From contig CAUYLG010047074.1 in NCBI GenBank assembly GCA_963573385.1, positions 1 to 64,000 of the forward strand: a stretch of 64,000 nt of DNA. Reading direction: 5' to 3'. Of the stretch, positions 1 through 11,395 are shown one piece after another. Numbering within the stretch: position 1 is the first letter of the stretch; each line of letters opens with the position of its first letter. The DNA is from Cacajao melanocephalus (taxonomy: Eukaryota; Chordata; Mammalia; Primates; Pitheciidae). The translations under genes and the position numbers were made by a program. The notes under the pieces were generated by a model that was not told where the DNA came from, did no database searches, and saw only the letters and a program-made list of their open reading frames with translations.

Positions 1-2
<2 letters not shown>

Positions 3-34
<32 letters not shown>
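3..34. repeat. (AT)n microsatellite
   Basis: About 16 uninterrupted AT units at the left edge of the window. The true length may extend beyond the window. It is likely polymorphic and could extrude as a cruciform; no regulatory meaning can be assigned. Confidence 0.95.
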
Positions 35-41
<7 letters not shown>

Positions 42-210
42 ACCATGGAAGTGCTTAACATTCATGAGCTCGAATAATATTCTTGAAATACTGTTTGGAT
101 GTTTAGATGTAAATCCATGCAATTTGATTATGGATCCCCTATCAGTGTTACGGATCTTAGTGAAAGGTGCAATTTTTCATTATCACACATTTCACATCTC
201 ATACAATAAT

Positions 211-525
211 CCTCCCTTATCTGCAGGGGATACATTCCAAGATCCCCAGTGAATGCCTAAAACCACAGAAGATAGTATCAAACTCTCTATATATTATATA
301 TTTTTCTATAAATACTTACTTTTTTATAAAGTTTAATGTATAAGTTAAGTACATAAGAGATTATCAACCATGAATACTAGTAAAATAATAGAACAATCAT
401 AACAATATACTGTAATAAAAGTTACATGAGTGTACTCTCTCTTTTTCTCTCAAAATACATTTTGGACAACAGTTGACCACAGGTAAATGAAACCTGGAAA
501 AGCCAAACCATGGATAGAATGGGTC
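211..525 (+). mobile_element. Tigger-type MITE (Tigger3/4-like)
   Basis: The left end begins with CCTCCCTTATCTGCAGG and continues with the typical text 'gggatacattccaagatcc'. The right end (about 470-525) carries the matching terminal inverted repeat, seen as 'accatggatagaatgggtc'. The AT-rich middle, with 'taacaatatactgtaataaa', also fits the Tigger3/Tigger4 non-autonomous mariner-like family. There is no transposase frame. The element appears nearly complete, with both ends, but is diverged and CpG-decayed. Subfamily is from memory. Confidence 0.75.
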
Positions 526-1109
526 TTCTGTCATTGAAAGATGGATTCTTCAAAAACAATTTTACCAAAGTCTGGTGATAATGCTTTTGCCCAAAGTTTA
601 CTGTTAAAGAATAACAATTAAAAATAAAATTTGAATGTACACATCCAGAGTCATCATAAAATTATTTCAGTATTATTAGCATTCTTTTTAGACTAGAGGT
701 GAATTCAAAGCAATCTACCTCAACTTATAATAAGATCTGGATTTCAGATTGCTTCATATTCTTCAAAATATGTCAATATTCCCTGTTATTTTCTCTTGAA
801 ATTGTTTGTCAATCCTTTAAAATAACATTTGTAATTTATAAATATTGTTTATACCATGAGAAGTCTATCTTAAAATTTTTAAAGAAATAATAAATTTAAA
901 ATGGATTTTTAAAGGAGATCGCTCAAGCATTTAAAAACAAACCTCAAGGTGCTTTTGAAAATAGTAGCAGAGATATCTACAATTTTTTGAGCACTTATAA
1001 GCCAAACTAAGGGCTAAATGTTATTATTTACACTTTTCAGACGTAGGTACAGCAATGTAGCCAGATTAATTAATTTGTCTTAAGTGGCATTGCTAGTGAG
1101 TGGCTAGAG
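526..1109. other. Unassigned AT-rich sequence
   Basis: I recognise no repeat, exon or RNA gene here. It is low-GC, with several short A/T runs. Confidence 0.5.
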
Positions 1110-1265
1110 AGTATGATGAGTAGTGACTAAGTGTACAGGGTCCAGATGGACTAGGTTTGTATCCTGGTGTTGACACTTGCAAGATGTATTTGTTTGTACC
1201 AATTATTTGATTTCTCTGTTTCAGTTTTCTCATTTGTAATATAGTTATAGTAAAGACTCTCAAGA
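1110..1265 (+). repeat. MIR SINE
   Basis: The order of blocks matches MIR in the sense direction: a tRNA-like head around 1115-1160, then the core, then 'tttcagttttctcatttgtaa', which corresponds to the conserved CTCAGTTTCCTCATCTGTAAA of the MIR core. Strongly diverged, consistent with a pre-eutherian insertion. Confidence 0.8.
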
Positions 1266-1316
1266 TTTATGATGGTTAAACTGTACTAAACTATACAACA
1301 TATGTAAAATTTGGGT

Positions 1317-1790
1317 ATGGCAGATTGTATTTTCCAGAACTGGCCATAGAAATATTTTGGTCCTATATACTCATGCAGAACCTTAACATCCACAATCTAA
1401 AGGAAGAGTCTTCTTTCCCATCCCTTGAAATCAAGCTGATCTTTGTGACTTTTTCAACAAACAAAATGCAGCAGAAGTGATGCTGCATGGCTTCTCAAAC
1501 TCAATTATAAATGGCAACAAAGCTTCCATCTGTTTCCCTTAGGATACTCAAACTTGGAACCAACCTACCTTATCATGAGGAAGCCCGAGTCAAATGGAGA
1601 GGCCAGTGCAGGTGTACAGCATACAGTCCCAGGTGAAAGTCCCCGCCTGCAGTCAAAATCACTTCTAGCAAATGAATGAGAAGGGCCTTATGATGATTCC
1701 AGCATCCAACATTTGACATGGCCCAGATTATGCTGAATGGCATATTATAAGTAAGATAAATACTGTTGTTGTTAAGCAGAAATGTCTTTG
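1317..1790 (+). mobile_element. MLT1-like MaLR LTR (copy A)
   Basis: It starts near 'cagattgtattttcca' and ends with 'tgttgttgttaagcag', the degraded MLT1 3' hallmark TGTTGTTTTAAGCC. It contains the 'gatgattccagc' block typical of MLT1 LTRs. Its first 50 bases resemble the LTR at 3948-4490, so the two may be the 5' and 3' LTRs of one old MaLR element. Subfamily not assigned. Confidence 0.6.
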
Positions 1791-1831
1791 GATAATGTAT
1801 AAGACAATAAGAGATCCATGGAATAGCTTTT

Positions 1832-2137
1832 TAAAATTTTTATTATTTTTTATTTTTTGAGAGAGGGCCTCACTCTATCATTCAGGCTGGTGTGCAGTGA
1901 CATGGCCATGACTCACTGCAGCCTCTGCCTCCCAGGCACAAGCAGTCCTCCCACTTCAGCCTCCCATGTAGCTAGGACCACAGTCATGTGCCACCATGCC
2001 CATTTTTTAGAACTTTTTGTAGAGATGAGGGCTCATTATGTTGTCCAGGCTGGTCCCAAACACCTGGGCTCAAGTGATCCTCTCACCTCAGCCTCCCAAA
2101 GTGCTAGGATTACAGGTATGAGCCATGTCACCCAGCT
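1832..2137 (-). repeat. AluJ SINE
   Basis: Reverse-complement Alu: T-rich tail first, then the left and right arms in inverted order, ending near 'gtcacccagct'. Bases such as 'gctcactgcagcctc' and 'gggctcaagtgatcctc' point to the old AluJ subfamily. It is flanked by an imperfect 12-bp target duplication, ggaatagctttt (1820-1831) and ggaacagctttt (2138-2149). An open frame of 114 codons (1857-2201) is only antisense Alu and not a gene. Confidence 0.95.
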
Positions 2138-2149
2138 GGAACAGCTTTT

Positions 2150-3309
2150 GGTGGCTGAATTCAAGGTTCTGGAACAACAAACAATAAAAAATAACATATA
2201 GGAGTGGCTTTTGGACACAGTGATGGGAAAACATTGGGCAAATCTTAAGAAAACTGCTAGTAAGAGGCCAGAGAGGCCATAAAGAAGTCTTAGAATATGC
2301 CAGTGGTGCTCAAGAAATCTACTGATGAGGAAGTAAGGAAAAATGAGGAAAATGTTATTGGAATCTGACTGAAAGCATACATTTGTTATGTAGTGGCAGA
2401 AAATCCAGGCACAGTGTTGCTTGTAGTATGTGGAAATAGAAAATTTACCAAATGTACTGAATTATCTAGTTCAGCGGATTTCCAGGCAGACTATGGAAAG
2501 TTCCACCTGTCTTCCTCATATTTATGATAAAATGTGAGAGGACGGGGAGATAAGCTTAACAAAGAAACTGTTCAGTTTTCAAGTAAAATGCAGAGAAAAT
2601 ATGAAGAGCACAGGATGTGTTGGGTTCAAAACAAAACCTCTCTTATTTCTATCCTCTCCACGCTGCTTACATTAACAGAGATTCAGAAGAAAACTTCAGG
2701 GTGATAATATAAGACCTTTTGATAAGACCTCAGAAAACTCTAACGTGTTTCTTCAATCATTCATTCAGAATAAAAGCTTTTAAAGTATATTAAGTGTGCC
2801 TCACAGTTCTTCTTTTCTAAAATTAAAGGTATAAGAATTATAAGGGCATTGTCTCTCAACAGCCTTTCAGAAAACCCAAGAGAGAGAAAGACTTTTTGAA
2901 GGGGATTTGTGGGTATGACTTTTGTCTAATGGTGTGAAAACCAAATCAATTAATAAGAACTGCACAACATTTCGAGAAAATTATATTTGTAGAAAGACTA
3001 GCAACTTGTATTGAAAAGGATTGAGAGGGGAGAAATTATTATTTTTTCTTATAAAAAGAGTTTTGGATCTGTGAACTACTCTGAGTGAAAACTGATTGAA
3101 AAAACTACTAGGCAACTGAGAGGCAATGTCCTATGGAAAAGAAATGGTAATACAAAGAGTGGAACCAAAGATTATGATAATTTATTTTCCTACAATAGGA
3201 TTGAATCTTCTTCATAAAGGAAGCAAAAACTTGTGCCAGTTTGATTTCATATTTGCAATGTGCCTTCTGTTATTACCCTTTATGAAAGCCTGTCCCACCA
3301 TTGTTTGTT
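2150..3309 (+). mobile_element. MaLR (MST/THE1-type) internal sequence
   Basis: This matches the non-coding internal region of THE1/MST elements. Near 2200-2230 is 'aggagtggcttttgga'. At 2262-2400 are blocks resembling 'ccagagaggcc', 'aagaagtcttagaatat', 'gtggtgctcaagaaa' and 'tgttattggaatctgac'. Near 2920 is 'atgacttttgtctaatg'. It leads directly into the LTR at 3310, which would be its 3' LTR. A matching MST 5' LTR is not visible. MaLR internal regions code for no intact protein and none is seen here. Confidence 0.7.
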
Positions 3310-3718
3310 GATGATACTGTTTGAATTTATGTGCCTGCCAAATTTCATGTTGAATTGTAATCCCCAGTTTTGGAGATGAAGCCTGGTAGGAGGTGTATGA
3401 ATCATGGAGTTATATCCATCATGGTTTGGTCCTGTCCTCACAGTAGTGAGTTCTTGCGAAATCTAGTTGATTAAAAAGTGTGTGGCATCTCCTTCCTCAC
3501 TCTCTCTTGCTTCAGCTTTCACCATGTGACATGCAAGCTTTTGCTTTACTTTCTGCCATGAATAGAAGCTCCCTAAGGTCTCCCCAGAAGCTGAGCAGTT
3601 ACTGGCACCATACTTCCTGCACAGCATGCAGAAACAGTGAGCCAATTAAACCACTTTTCTTATAAGTTACTCAGCCTCAGGTATTTTATTTATAGCAATG
3701 CAAGAATGGCCTCATACA
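3310..3718 (+). mobile_element. MST/THE1-like LTR (3' LTR)
   Basis: A complete LTR from 'tgatactgtttgaattt' to 'atggcctcataca'. It contains the MaLR LTR landmarks in order: 'gttgaattgtaatcccca', 'aggaggtgtatgaatcatgg', 'ccatgtgacatgcaagc', 'gagccaattaaaccacttt' (polyadenylation region) and 'tatagcaatgcaag'. It adjoins a MaLR internal region on its left. More diverged than a THE1 copy would be, so an older MST class is likely. Confidence 0.85.
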
Positions 3719-3947
3719 TTTGGGTAGGGTGTTGTGGGCAGAACATTTGTCCCCTCAGTTTACAGGTCTTCAAATCAAGGCAATACATGAAGAAATGCAC
3801 TAAAGGCCCTCTTCCACAAATGGACGTTATTTAGGTAAAGAGATCCCAGATCTGGAGTTTGTGCCTAATGCCTTCATGAACAGAGGCTTTTTGAGGGATT
3901 AAGGGAAGAGGATAAGTGTGTTTTACATGTTATAGGAATGTGGCATA
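3719..3947. other. Unassigned spacer between LTRs
   Basis: Between the MST LTR and the second MLT1-like LTR. It could be residual MLT1 internal sequence, but I recognise no diagnostic block. Confidence 0.4.
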
Positions 3948-4490
3948 GGACTGTGTCAGATTGTATTTTCCAAAAGAAGATACAGCAATATTTTTGGTCC
4001 ATATGTTCTTCCAGAAACTTGTCACTCCTCCATCAACAGGGGAATTCTATTTCGTCTTCACTTAAAATCGGGCAGCCTTTGTGAATGCCTTGGGCAATAC
4101 ACTATCTTGAGCATGTTGCTGCCTGACTTTTGAAGCCAGGTGAAAAAAGCTGATATGGTTTCTGCCTAAATCTCTCACTTGGGGTGCTTGTCCTTGGAAC
4201 ACAACCTATACTTCTTGAAAAAGCCCAGGCCATGAGTAGGTCTTCATTACTTCGTTACCCAGATGACAGTCAGCATTTACCTCCAGGCATATAAGTGAGC
4301 AAACCTTCAGATGATTCTGGCCTCCAGACTTTGAGCTAGACCAGATGACACTGCATAGAAAACAGACAAACTGTACCTCCTGGGTACTGCCCAGATCGCA
4401 GATTCGTGAATAAAAGAGATGTTGTTTTAAGCCAATAAATTGTGAGGTTGTTTATTAGGTAGTAATAGGTGACCAGAACAATTTGCATAT
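3948..4490 (+). mobile_element. MLT1-like MaLR LTR (copy B)
   Basis: It begins with 'cagattgtattttcca', shared with copy A at 1317. It carries 'gatgattctggcctcca', 'ctgcccagatcgcagattc' and the classic MLT1 3' end 'atgttgttttaagcc' followed by 'aataaattgtgaggttg'. Its 3' end is better preserved than that of copy A. Confidence 0.7.
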
Positions 4491-4535
4491 TGTAAGAACT
4501 CAATAAATGTTAGGTGTTATTATTAAGAGGTAGAA
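4491..4535 (+). repeat. MIR 3' tail fragment
   Basis: The text 'gtaagaactcaataaatgtt' followed by 'aggtgttattatta' resembles the 3' end of MIR (AGTAAGCGCTCAATAAATGTTGGTTATTA). Only the tail is recognisable. Confidence 0.5.
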
Positions 4536-4746
4536 GCAGTGTTTTTCCAGTGCTGCCAGGCTTCAAATTTTAATTTTTATTATATAACAATATCACTTAT
4601 TTTATTGTTGTCATCAAATTGCATTTATTAAGTTCTAACATGATCAGTTAATATGTAAACATAACCTGCAATATCAGTCCAGATGCTAGTATATCCTAAA
4701 GGGGAGAGTGGAGTGGCAGAATGTAATCTATAAATAATAGCACATT

Positions 4747-5108
4747 TATACGGTTAGACTTTGTGTCTGCACCCAAATCTCACCTTAAATTGTAATCCTC
4801 ATAATCCCCACGTGTCAAGGGAGAGACTAGGTGGAGGTAATTGAATCAAGGCGGTGGTTCACCTATGCTGTTTCGATATTGACTTCTCATGAGATCTCAT
4901 GGTTTTATAAGGGGCTCTTCCCTCTTTGTTCAGCATTCACTCCCTCCTGCTCCCTTGTGAAGTTGCCTGCTTCGCTTTCCACCATGATTTTAGGTTTCCT
5001 GAGGCCTCCCCAGCCATGAGGAAATGTGAGTCAATTAAACCTTTTTCCTTTATAAATTACCCAGTTTTAGGTAGTATCTTTACAGCAGTGTGAGAATAGA
5101 CTAATACA
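4747..5108 (+). mobile_element. MST (MSTA/MSTB-like) solo LTR
   Basis: A near full-length MaLR LTR: 'gcacccaaatctcacctt', 'ggaggtaattgaatca', 'tctcatgagatctcatgg', 'cctccccagccatgagg', 'gagtcaattaaacctttt' and 'tagactaataca' in order. No internal sequence is attached on either side, so it is a solo LTR left by LTR-LTR recombination. A short frame at 4831-5019 lies inside it and is not a gene. Confidence 0.92.
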
Positions 5109-5244
5109 CAGGTTAACACAAGTAAATAGTACACAGATTACCATATTCAATAGCAATCAATTTCAATAACAAAATGAAATAGAAAGAAAGGCTAAATATG
5201 GAACTGGTAGTAAGGAGATAACAAATAGAATATGGGATACATCA

Positions 5245-5345
5245 GGGCAGGGACTCTAAACTTCATTGTTCAATTTGGCATCCCTAAAATCAAGCACAAT
5301 GCCTCACACATAATAGGTACCCAATAAATATGTAATCATTCAGTG
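5245..5345 (+). repeat. L2 LINE 3' end
   Basis: 'agggcagggactctaaactt' followed by 'aagcacaatgcctcacaca' and 'aataggtacccaataaata' is the conserved 3' end of L2 in the sense direction. Confidence 0.75.
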
Positions 5346-6557
5346 GATTTCAGGGTAAAACAAGTGAGCAAAATGTTCAACCCCTAAATGAACAAGATTT
5401 TGCTGAAAGGAAATTTGGAATTCATTTCATTTGAACCTCTCATTTTCTAAAGAACACTGAAGTGCATATAAATAAGGTGACTTACCTAAGTTCAGGCCTT
5501 GTTTAGTTTATTTTCTTCAGAAACATGTTTAGAGGAAATGTGTCAACTCTCAGCCTGCTTGTTAGTATTTATCTTCAAGGTTCCTTCAAACTTCAACAGT
5601 CTGTGACTCTCAGTTCTATTACCAGCATTGCATTTTCCCTGCCTTATTACCATTAGTTTAAGAGAAAATAGTTGCTATTTGCTTTCTCAACAAAATCATT
5701 TGATAAGTTTTGAAGTTTCAAATGTATTGTGCTATGCTGCAATTACTTGGGGTAAATTTTAGCAATCAGCATAAGACCTCTTCTGTGATAAGCCTTTTAC
5801 TGTTTTCTCTTGCTTCTATAATTTTCTCAATTCTAGTCTCCCTTCCACATTTTACAATTGTTTGCACATTCTATAGACCTGTGATGCCCAAATGCTCCTG
5901 GGAACCCACATTTCTGATTACTTTTCTGCTGCATGAAAAAAAGCTCCTGTGCTTTCTGGTGAAATGTTGAATTGATTTTTCATTCTGCTTGGTATGAATA
6001 AAGCACAGTCATTCCCTTCTGGTCATTAGTGATATTTGTCCACTCTTTGCTAGACTCTCTCTTTGTGGTCTCTCTTGTCCTCAAATACAAATTCCTTTTT
6101 ATCTAATTTAGAAAATTGTCAAGGATTAGTGGAGGATTACAGTATTAAAAATGTTTTGTTCTTTAGGATTTAGTTGAGTTACATATAAACAATTTGCAAA
6201 ATTTAAATAGCTTTTTTTTTAAAAAAAGCAAGACACTGTTTTAATATTTTAAAGTTTTTTTTTTACCAATTGATGCTTTATGTGAATATCATATTAGTTT
6301 ACAGCCTGTAATAATGAAATAAAAGATAGATTTTCCCAAGTATTTGTTCATGAAACTAAACACTTTGTTTCTTCACTTTCCCCCCTCCCAGATCAATACC
6401 TCTTTTTCCTTTCTCATTTTGGGTAATGATAGACTATCTATCACATGTTCCCTAGTGAATGCTAGATGAGTTTGCTTCCCTACTTTGAGGTAAATGACTT
6501 ATCAGTTCCTGATTACTCTTCTCATTGTCTTATATTTCAAGCTTTCATTCACTCATC

Positions 6558-6561
<4 letters not shown>
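5346..6561. other. Unassigned AT-rich sequence
   Basis: No repeat family or exon recognised. An 86-codon frame at 5710-5970 has no recognisable domain and looks like chance. A T10/A7 mirror around 6210-6228 is a small palindrome. Confidence 0.45.

Positions 6562-6596
<35 letters not shown>
6562..6596. repeat. (GT)n microsatellite
   Basis: About 17 uninterrupted TG units. Alternating pyrimidine-purine, so moderately Z-DNA prone and probably polymorphic. Confidence 0.95.
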
Positions 6597-6599
<3 letters not shown>

Positions 6600-6784
6600 C
6601 GCATTTTTTTATTTTTATTTTTTGTTGCCTTTTCTCCTCTGACCCAGGATGTAGTAGAAAACATTGGCAGAACTAGAATTTTCACTGAGTAGGATGATGT
6701 CTCAGAAGGAATCTACTCCTGGAGGCCCATATTACAGCAGTACCTTTCAATGGGAGATACACAGAAATAATGTTATCTTTTAAC

Positions 6785-7075
6785 ACATTTGGCTATTTAT
6801 TGATCTATTCAACCAATAATATTGAGTGCCTACTATATGCCAGGGATTGGTATAGACATAAGGTATATGGAAGTTCTTTCCTGTCACAAGAAAGGACATA
6901 TTCTTTCAGACAAATGAATACAATGGAGTTTATAGGTGTTATGATGAGGAAGCACAGCAAAGGAGCCTCGGGGTGGTGGGGGATGGAAACATCTAGAATG
7001 AGGGACTTTCGTTAATTCACTGATGAAGGAAGGATAGAAATTAGCACACAACTGGAGAGTAGAAGAGTACTATAT
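6785..7075 (-). repeat. L2 LINE fragment, antisense
   Basis: 'attgatctattcaaccaata' followed by 'ttgagtgcctactatatgcc' is the antisense of the L2 3' end. Weaker L2 similarity continues to about 7075. An 81-codon frame at 6770-7015 lies within it and is not a gene. Confidence 0.65.
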
Positions 7076-7530
7076 ACAGAGAAATTATCAGGAGTCTGGA
7101 AGTAAACAAAAGCAAGTTCAGTGCTGTTAACATTTAAGTTAGTGAGTCCTTATCAACTAAGATTCCATCCTAGGGAAAATGGATGTTGAAGTCAGACTGG
7201 TTATTCAGGATAGATATAAAACAGAAGTAATTTTTATCTATAAGCATTAATTCAAAGCACCATGTAAGAGGAGATCGATTCAGAAAAATAAGTGAAATGA
7301 ATTGGCAAGAATGCCCGATATGGAAGCCATACAACTAAAAACAAATGTCTTACAAAAAGAAGTTTATTTGGCATAGAAGCCAAATTGGAGAGACTCAAAA
7401 AGTGAATGGGAAGTAAGCAGTGAACAGTATGTATAGCCAAGCCTTTTGAGAAACTTAGCTGATAAGGGTAATACAAACTTAAAAGTTAAGGTAGATGAAG
7501 AGAGAAATACGGTCAATACATATATGAAAA

Positions 7531-7645
7531 AGCACATGTACACACACATACTCACACACACACAAAGTCTGTGAATACTAAGGATAGAACATATTCATAG
7601 ACTTCGTGTGTGTGTGTAAGTATATAAGTGTGTGTGTGCACATGC
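7531..7645. repeat. Imperfect CA/TG inverted repeat (hairpin)
   Basis: The left arm (about 7531-7576) reads agcacatgt, CA repeats, then aagtctgtgaat. The right arm (about 7593-7645) is its imperfect reverse complement: attcatagacttc, TG repeats, then gcacatgct. The loop is about 16 bases. The match extends beyond the simple repeat into unique-looking flanks (aagtctgtgaat against attcatagactt), so this is more than two opposite microsatellites. Confidence 0.8.
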
Positions 7646-9299
7646 TTTGATAAAAGGTATTTGATAGAAGGTAGTTAGAAAATAAACAGTAATGGGAAGA
7701 AACACTGTCAAAAAAGAAAACTTATGAGAGAATCTAAGTAATTTATATGCAATAATAAAAATGGTCTAAATAAATACACCATTTACTCATTGTAGGAAAT
7801 ACACCTGGAATCTACTAGTCCCTTTCACTTTCTATTTCCTCCCCTCCTATTTTTCTTTCTTCTTTTCTCTTCCTCTTGTTCTCTCTATTCTTTATTAAAA
7901 TGATTAGAAATCAAAGACAGTAGAAACCCTTTGACATTTATTTTCTCCAAAAATTCATGGAAAACAAGTCTTACTATCACAAATAAAAAGAAAAATAAGG
8001 TGGAATATGCTACCAAAACATGTTTCTTATTTTCTCCAAGAACACTGGGGAGTTGAAATGTTCTAGACAAGCCATCTTCCTCCTTTAGAATAGAAGCATT
8101 CATTTAAAAGATGGTTTGGAATATATTATCTTCTAAGGAAAAGGATTTTTTGGAGGTAATGTGTTTATTTTTGGTTCTGTGGATGAGTAGTTATTTTTCA
8201 GTTTATTTTTAATTGTGGACATACCTTCTTATACATAGAGTTACTGAAACGTGCAACCTTTATTTTCATAAATATTAGATTGAAGCACTTGAATTCAATT
8301 GCTAGTATTTCACAAATGTTGTTCAGAAGATAAAAAATTCCACTTAATATTAATAAATGTTAGTTATCTAAAAACTGAGATTTCTTAGTTACATATATCT
8401 TGGAAATGGTGGATCAAAAGAATTACTCTTTTTACTGTAAATGTCTAAGAAACCTTAAGATGCCAGTGTTTATAATGTTCTCTATGACTCTATTTGAGGT
8501 TAATGTTTGCAAAAATTATTTTACCTCATAAATTCTTATCTACAGACAATATCATAAGATTAGTGTTTCATGGAATTCATATCAATAGAAAAAATACCAA
8601 TATTTTTTGACATTTTTTGACATTATATTTGACATATAATTACTTATATGTCAAATGAAATTCATGTTAATAATTTGAACTAGCATTTGCTTGTATTTTG
8701 TCAGAGTGAAAATAAGTGTAAAATTATCTCTTGAGGTAAAATTGATACAGATAACTAACTCTCAGTGTTTCTCTGCATGTCTTTTGTCTTTTTGATCATG
8801 CATATAACTATTTAACTGCTCTACATTTGAATTAATAAGTTTTTTTAAGTTACATTTTAAAAATCTTTAGTCACTTTTACCAAACATTTCTCATTATCTG
8901 TGAACTAAACAATTTAATTTTTCCCCTTGTCTCTGGTAAGTTAATTGCCTGATTAATTGTGCATGGATTATCAGTTCCCTTTTAGTGCACTTTCGCCTCT
9001 GCTTGGTGAAAATTTCTCCTCAAATATTTAGATCCTCTTCCAATAACTTCACTGTGATTCTTGCCCAGCATATCAAAATACTTGGAGAAAGTTGTAACAT
9101 AAAAGTAGTAGCAATTATTATAGAAGGGGAGAAGCCACTGCTGCTCCCTTTCTCCCAGGATATAATTTAATTACCTGCTGAGAATATCCAAGAAACCCAC
9201 TTCCTGTCCTTTTACATCTATTTATCTATGTTTCATCTTCATGCTCATATTTCTCCATTTTTCATACCCTTCTCCTCATCTCTACCTGTTGAAAACATG
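7646..9299. other. Unassigned AT-rich sequence
   Basis: I recognise no interspersed repeat. Pyrimidine-rich stretch at 7820-7890. Contains the small inverted repeat listed separately at 8627-8656. Short frames at 7885-8103 (minus) and 8985-9170 show no known domain. Confidence 0.45.
8627..8656. repeat. 13-bp perfect inverted repeat, 4-base loop
   Basis: The arms atttgacatataa (8627-8639) and its exact reverse complement (8644-8656) are separated by ttac. Just upstream, ttttttgacat occurs twice in tandem (about 8604-8625). Confidence 0.9.
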
Positions 9300-9530
9300 C
9301 TTTCATTAAAGTTACGCTTCAAATGAGACTTCTTCTAGGAAGTATACCCTATTATGCCAAAGTAGAATTGATCAATTTCATCTTTTTAAAATATACTTTG
9401 CATCTTTTTTTATCTTTTTAATTTTCTATTTTTGTACACCAAGAAATCTTTTTTTTCCTCTATATTTTCATCTCTGCTCTTTGTCCAACATGTATAGGAA
9501 TTCAGTAGATACTTCTTGACCTGAATTGAT
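9300..9530 (+). repeat. Probable L2 fragment
   Basis: 'cttcttctaggaagtatacc' resembles the L2 block CTCCTCCAGGAAGCCTTCC. The 3' part 'aggaattcagtagatactt' resembles the L2 tail. Weak similarity from memory. Confidence 0.4.
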
Positions 9531-9959
9531 TTTACTCAATAAATAAAGTTTTTGTTCCTTGTTTTCTATGATAAAATAAGGTTTTCTTCTTAAGTATTTG
9601 TCTTTCTGATTTTAAGATCTTTTTCTAATTGTTGTTTTCTTTCATAAAAGATTTTCAGTTTTTATTCTCAACATGACAACTGAAGGAAAAGGATAGTTTT
9701 GATAAATACTTTTCATTAGCAAATGATTGCCAAGTGCTTTTCAAGTATAAAGTGCTATAATGCATGTTGTGAAATAATACTCAGTATAATTGAAGTAGGA
9801 CACAATTACCTAGTGCAATGAAAAATAAAATGACATTAGGATTTAAGATAATACCTCCTTCAATCTCCACAAACACTTTTCCTCTAAACACCACATGCAT
9901 AGTAAATAAGTTTTATGCATTCTAGATAACATACTCCCACAGTTATTTCTTTTCTTTTT

Positions 9960-10304
<345 letters not shown>

Positions 10305-11287
10305 TGTTATTAACTTTATAAGTAATTTATTGCTCATCGAGTTAGGCTCTGTCCAATCTGGGCTCTCATTTTAGAAATACACAAAAGCTTATAACAAAAT
10401 TCATTCCTTAATACTTAAAAGACTTCCATTTTGCCTTGTAAGTGTGTCAGTCAAATCACTTAATTTTATGATTTTATGCATGGATTTAAAATATTATTTT
10501 AATTTTGTAATTTTGTTATGCCAAATATAAAATTCCTGTGTTTACCTTATTATATCTAAAGTTGTTTAGAGAAACAATCTAAAATCTAAAGCCAGTTAGA
10601 TAAGCAAATAATACTCTAAGATAGAATTTATGACTATCCTAAAAAATGCTGATGCATTTCTTAAGAACCTTAGTATAGAAAAGTGTTCAAATAGGAAATC
10701 AAAGGTGTAACAACAATTGTAAAAGAAAGTTTCAGAACATGTTTTATGAACAAAATTTACTGAGTGAATGGTAACATATTTGAATTCCATAATGAATATT
10801 ATTCTTATTTTCACATTGAACTATTTCACTTACCTTAAAAATAATGAGAATTAAAAAATTATTATGTGAAACTTGTTGAAAATACTTTGAACAAGAAGTA
10901 TGGCTGAATCCTAAATAATGTTACTAAATAGGGCTGCATTACCAAATCTGATAACATTTCAGACTTGATTTATAGAAACCTTTAATTAGAAGGACTTTAG
11001 GGTCATCTTCATAGTCAATAGCTCATCTGAAGAAAAATCTTTTCTGTCACTAACAATCACTTCTTGAATATTTCTAAAGTTAGAAATCTCTGTTTTTGTT
11101 TTCTTGTTTGGTTGTGTTTTGTTTTATATGTTTTCTCAGTTTGTGAAATTTGTACATTTTATTGATTTTTAGAGTCAATTATACATCCCTATAATGCCTG
11201 CTCAGCTATTTTTTAATTCTACTTATTGAAAGTATGTAGACTAAGTCAAAGCTGTTTATCCACATAAAGGTCTTTCAAAATATAGAG
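10305..11287. other. Unassigned AT-rich sequence
   Basis: No repeat or exon recognised. Confidence 0.45.
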
Positions 11288-11395
11288 CTGTCAGATTTAG
11301 CAAATAAAAATAGAAGACATCAATTTAAATGTGATTTTCAGATAAACAACTAATAACTTTTACAATAGATATATCCTATGCATTTTGTCATGCAA
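11288..11395 (+). mobile_element. Half of a palindromic DNA-transposon MITE
   Basis: 'cagatttagcaaataaaaat' followed by 'tcagataaacaactaataac' matches one arm of a common human palindromic MITE whose name I cannot give reliably. The second inverted arm is not evident, so this would be a half copy. Confidence 0.45.

Noticed and set aside
1110..1265. tRNA-like head sequence
   Set aside because: It is the tRNA-derived 5' part of a MIR SINE; the cloverleaf and anticodon arm are not preserved.
1857..2201. A 114-codon plus-strand frame
   Set aside because: It is antisense AluJ sequence read through to the flank.
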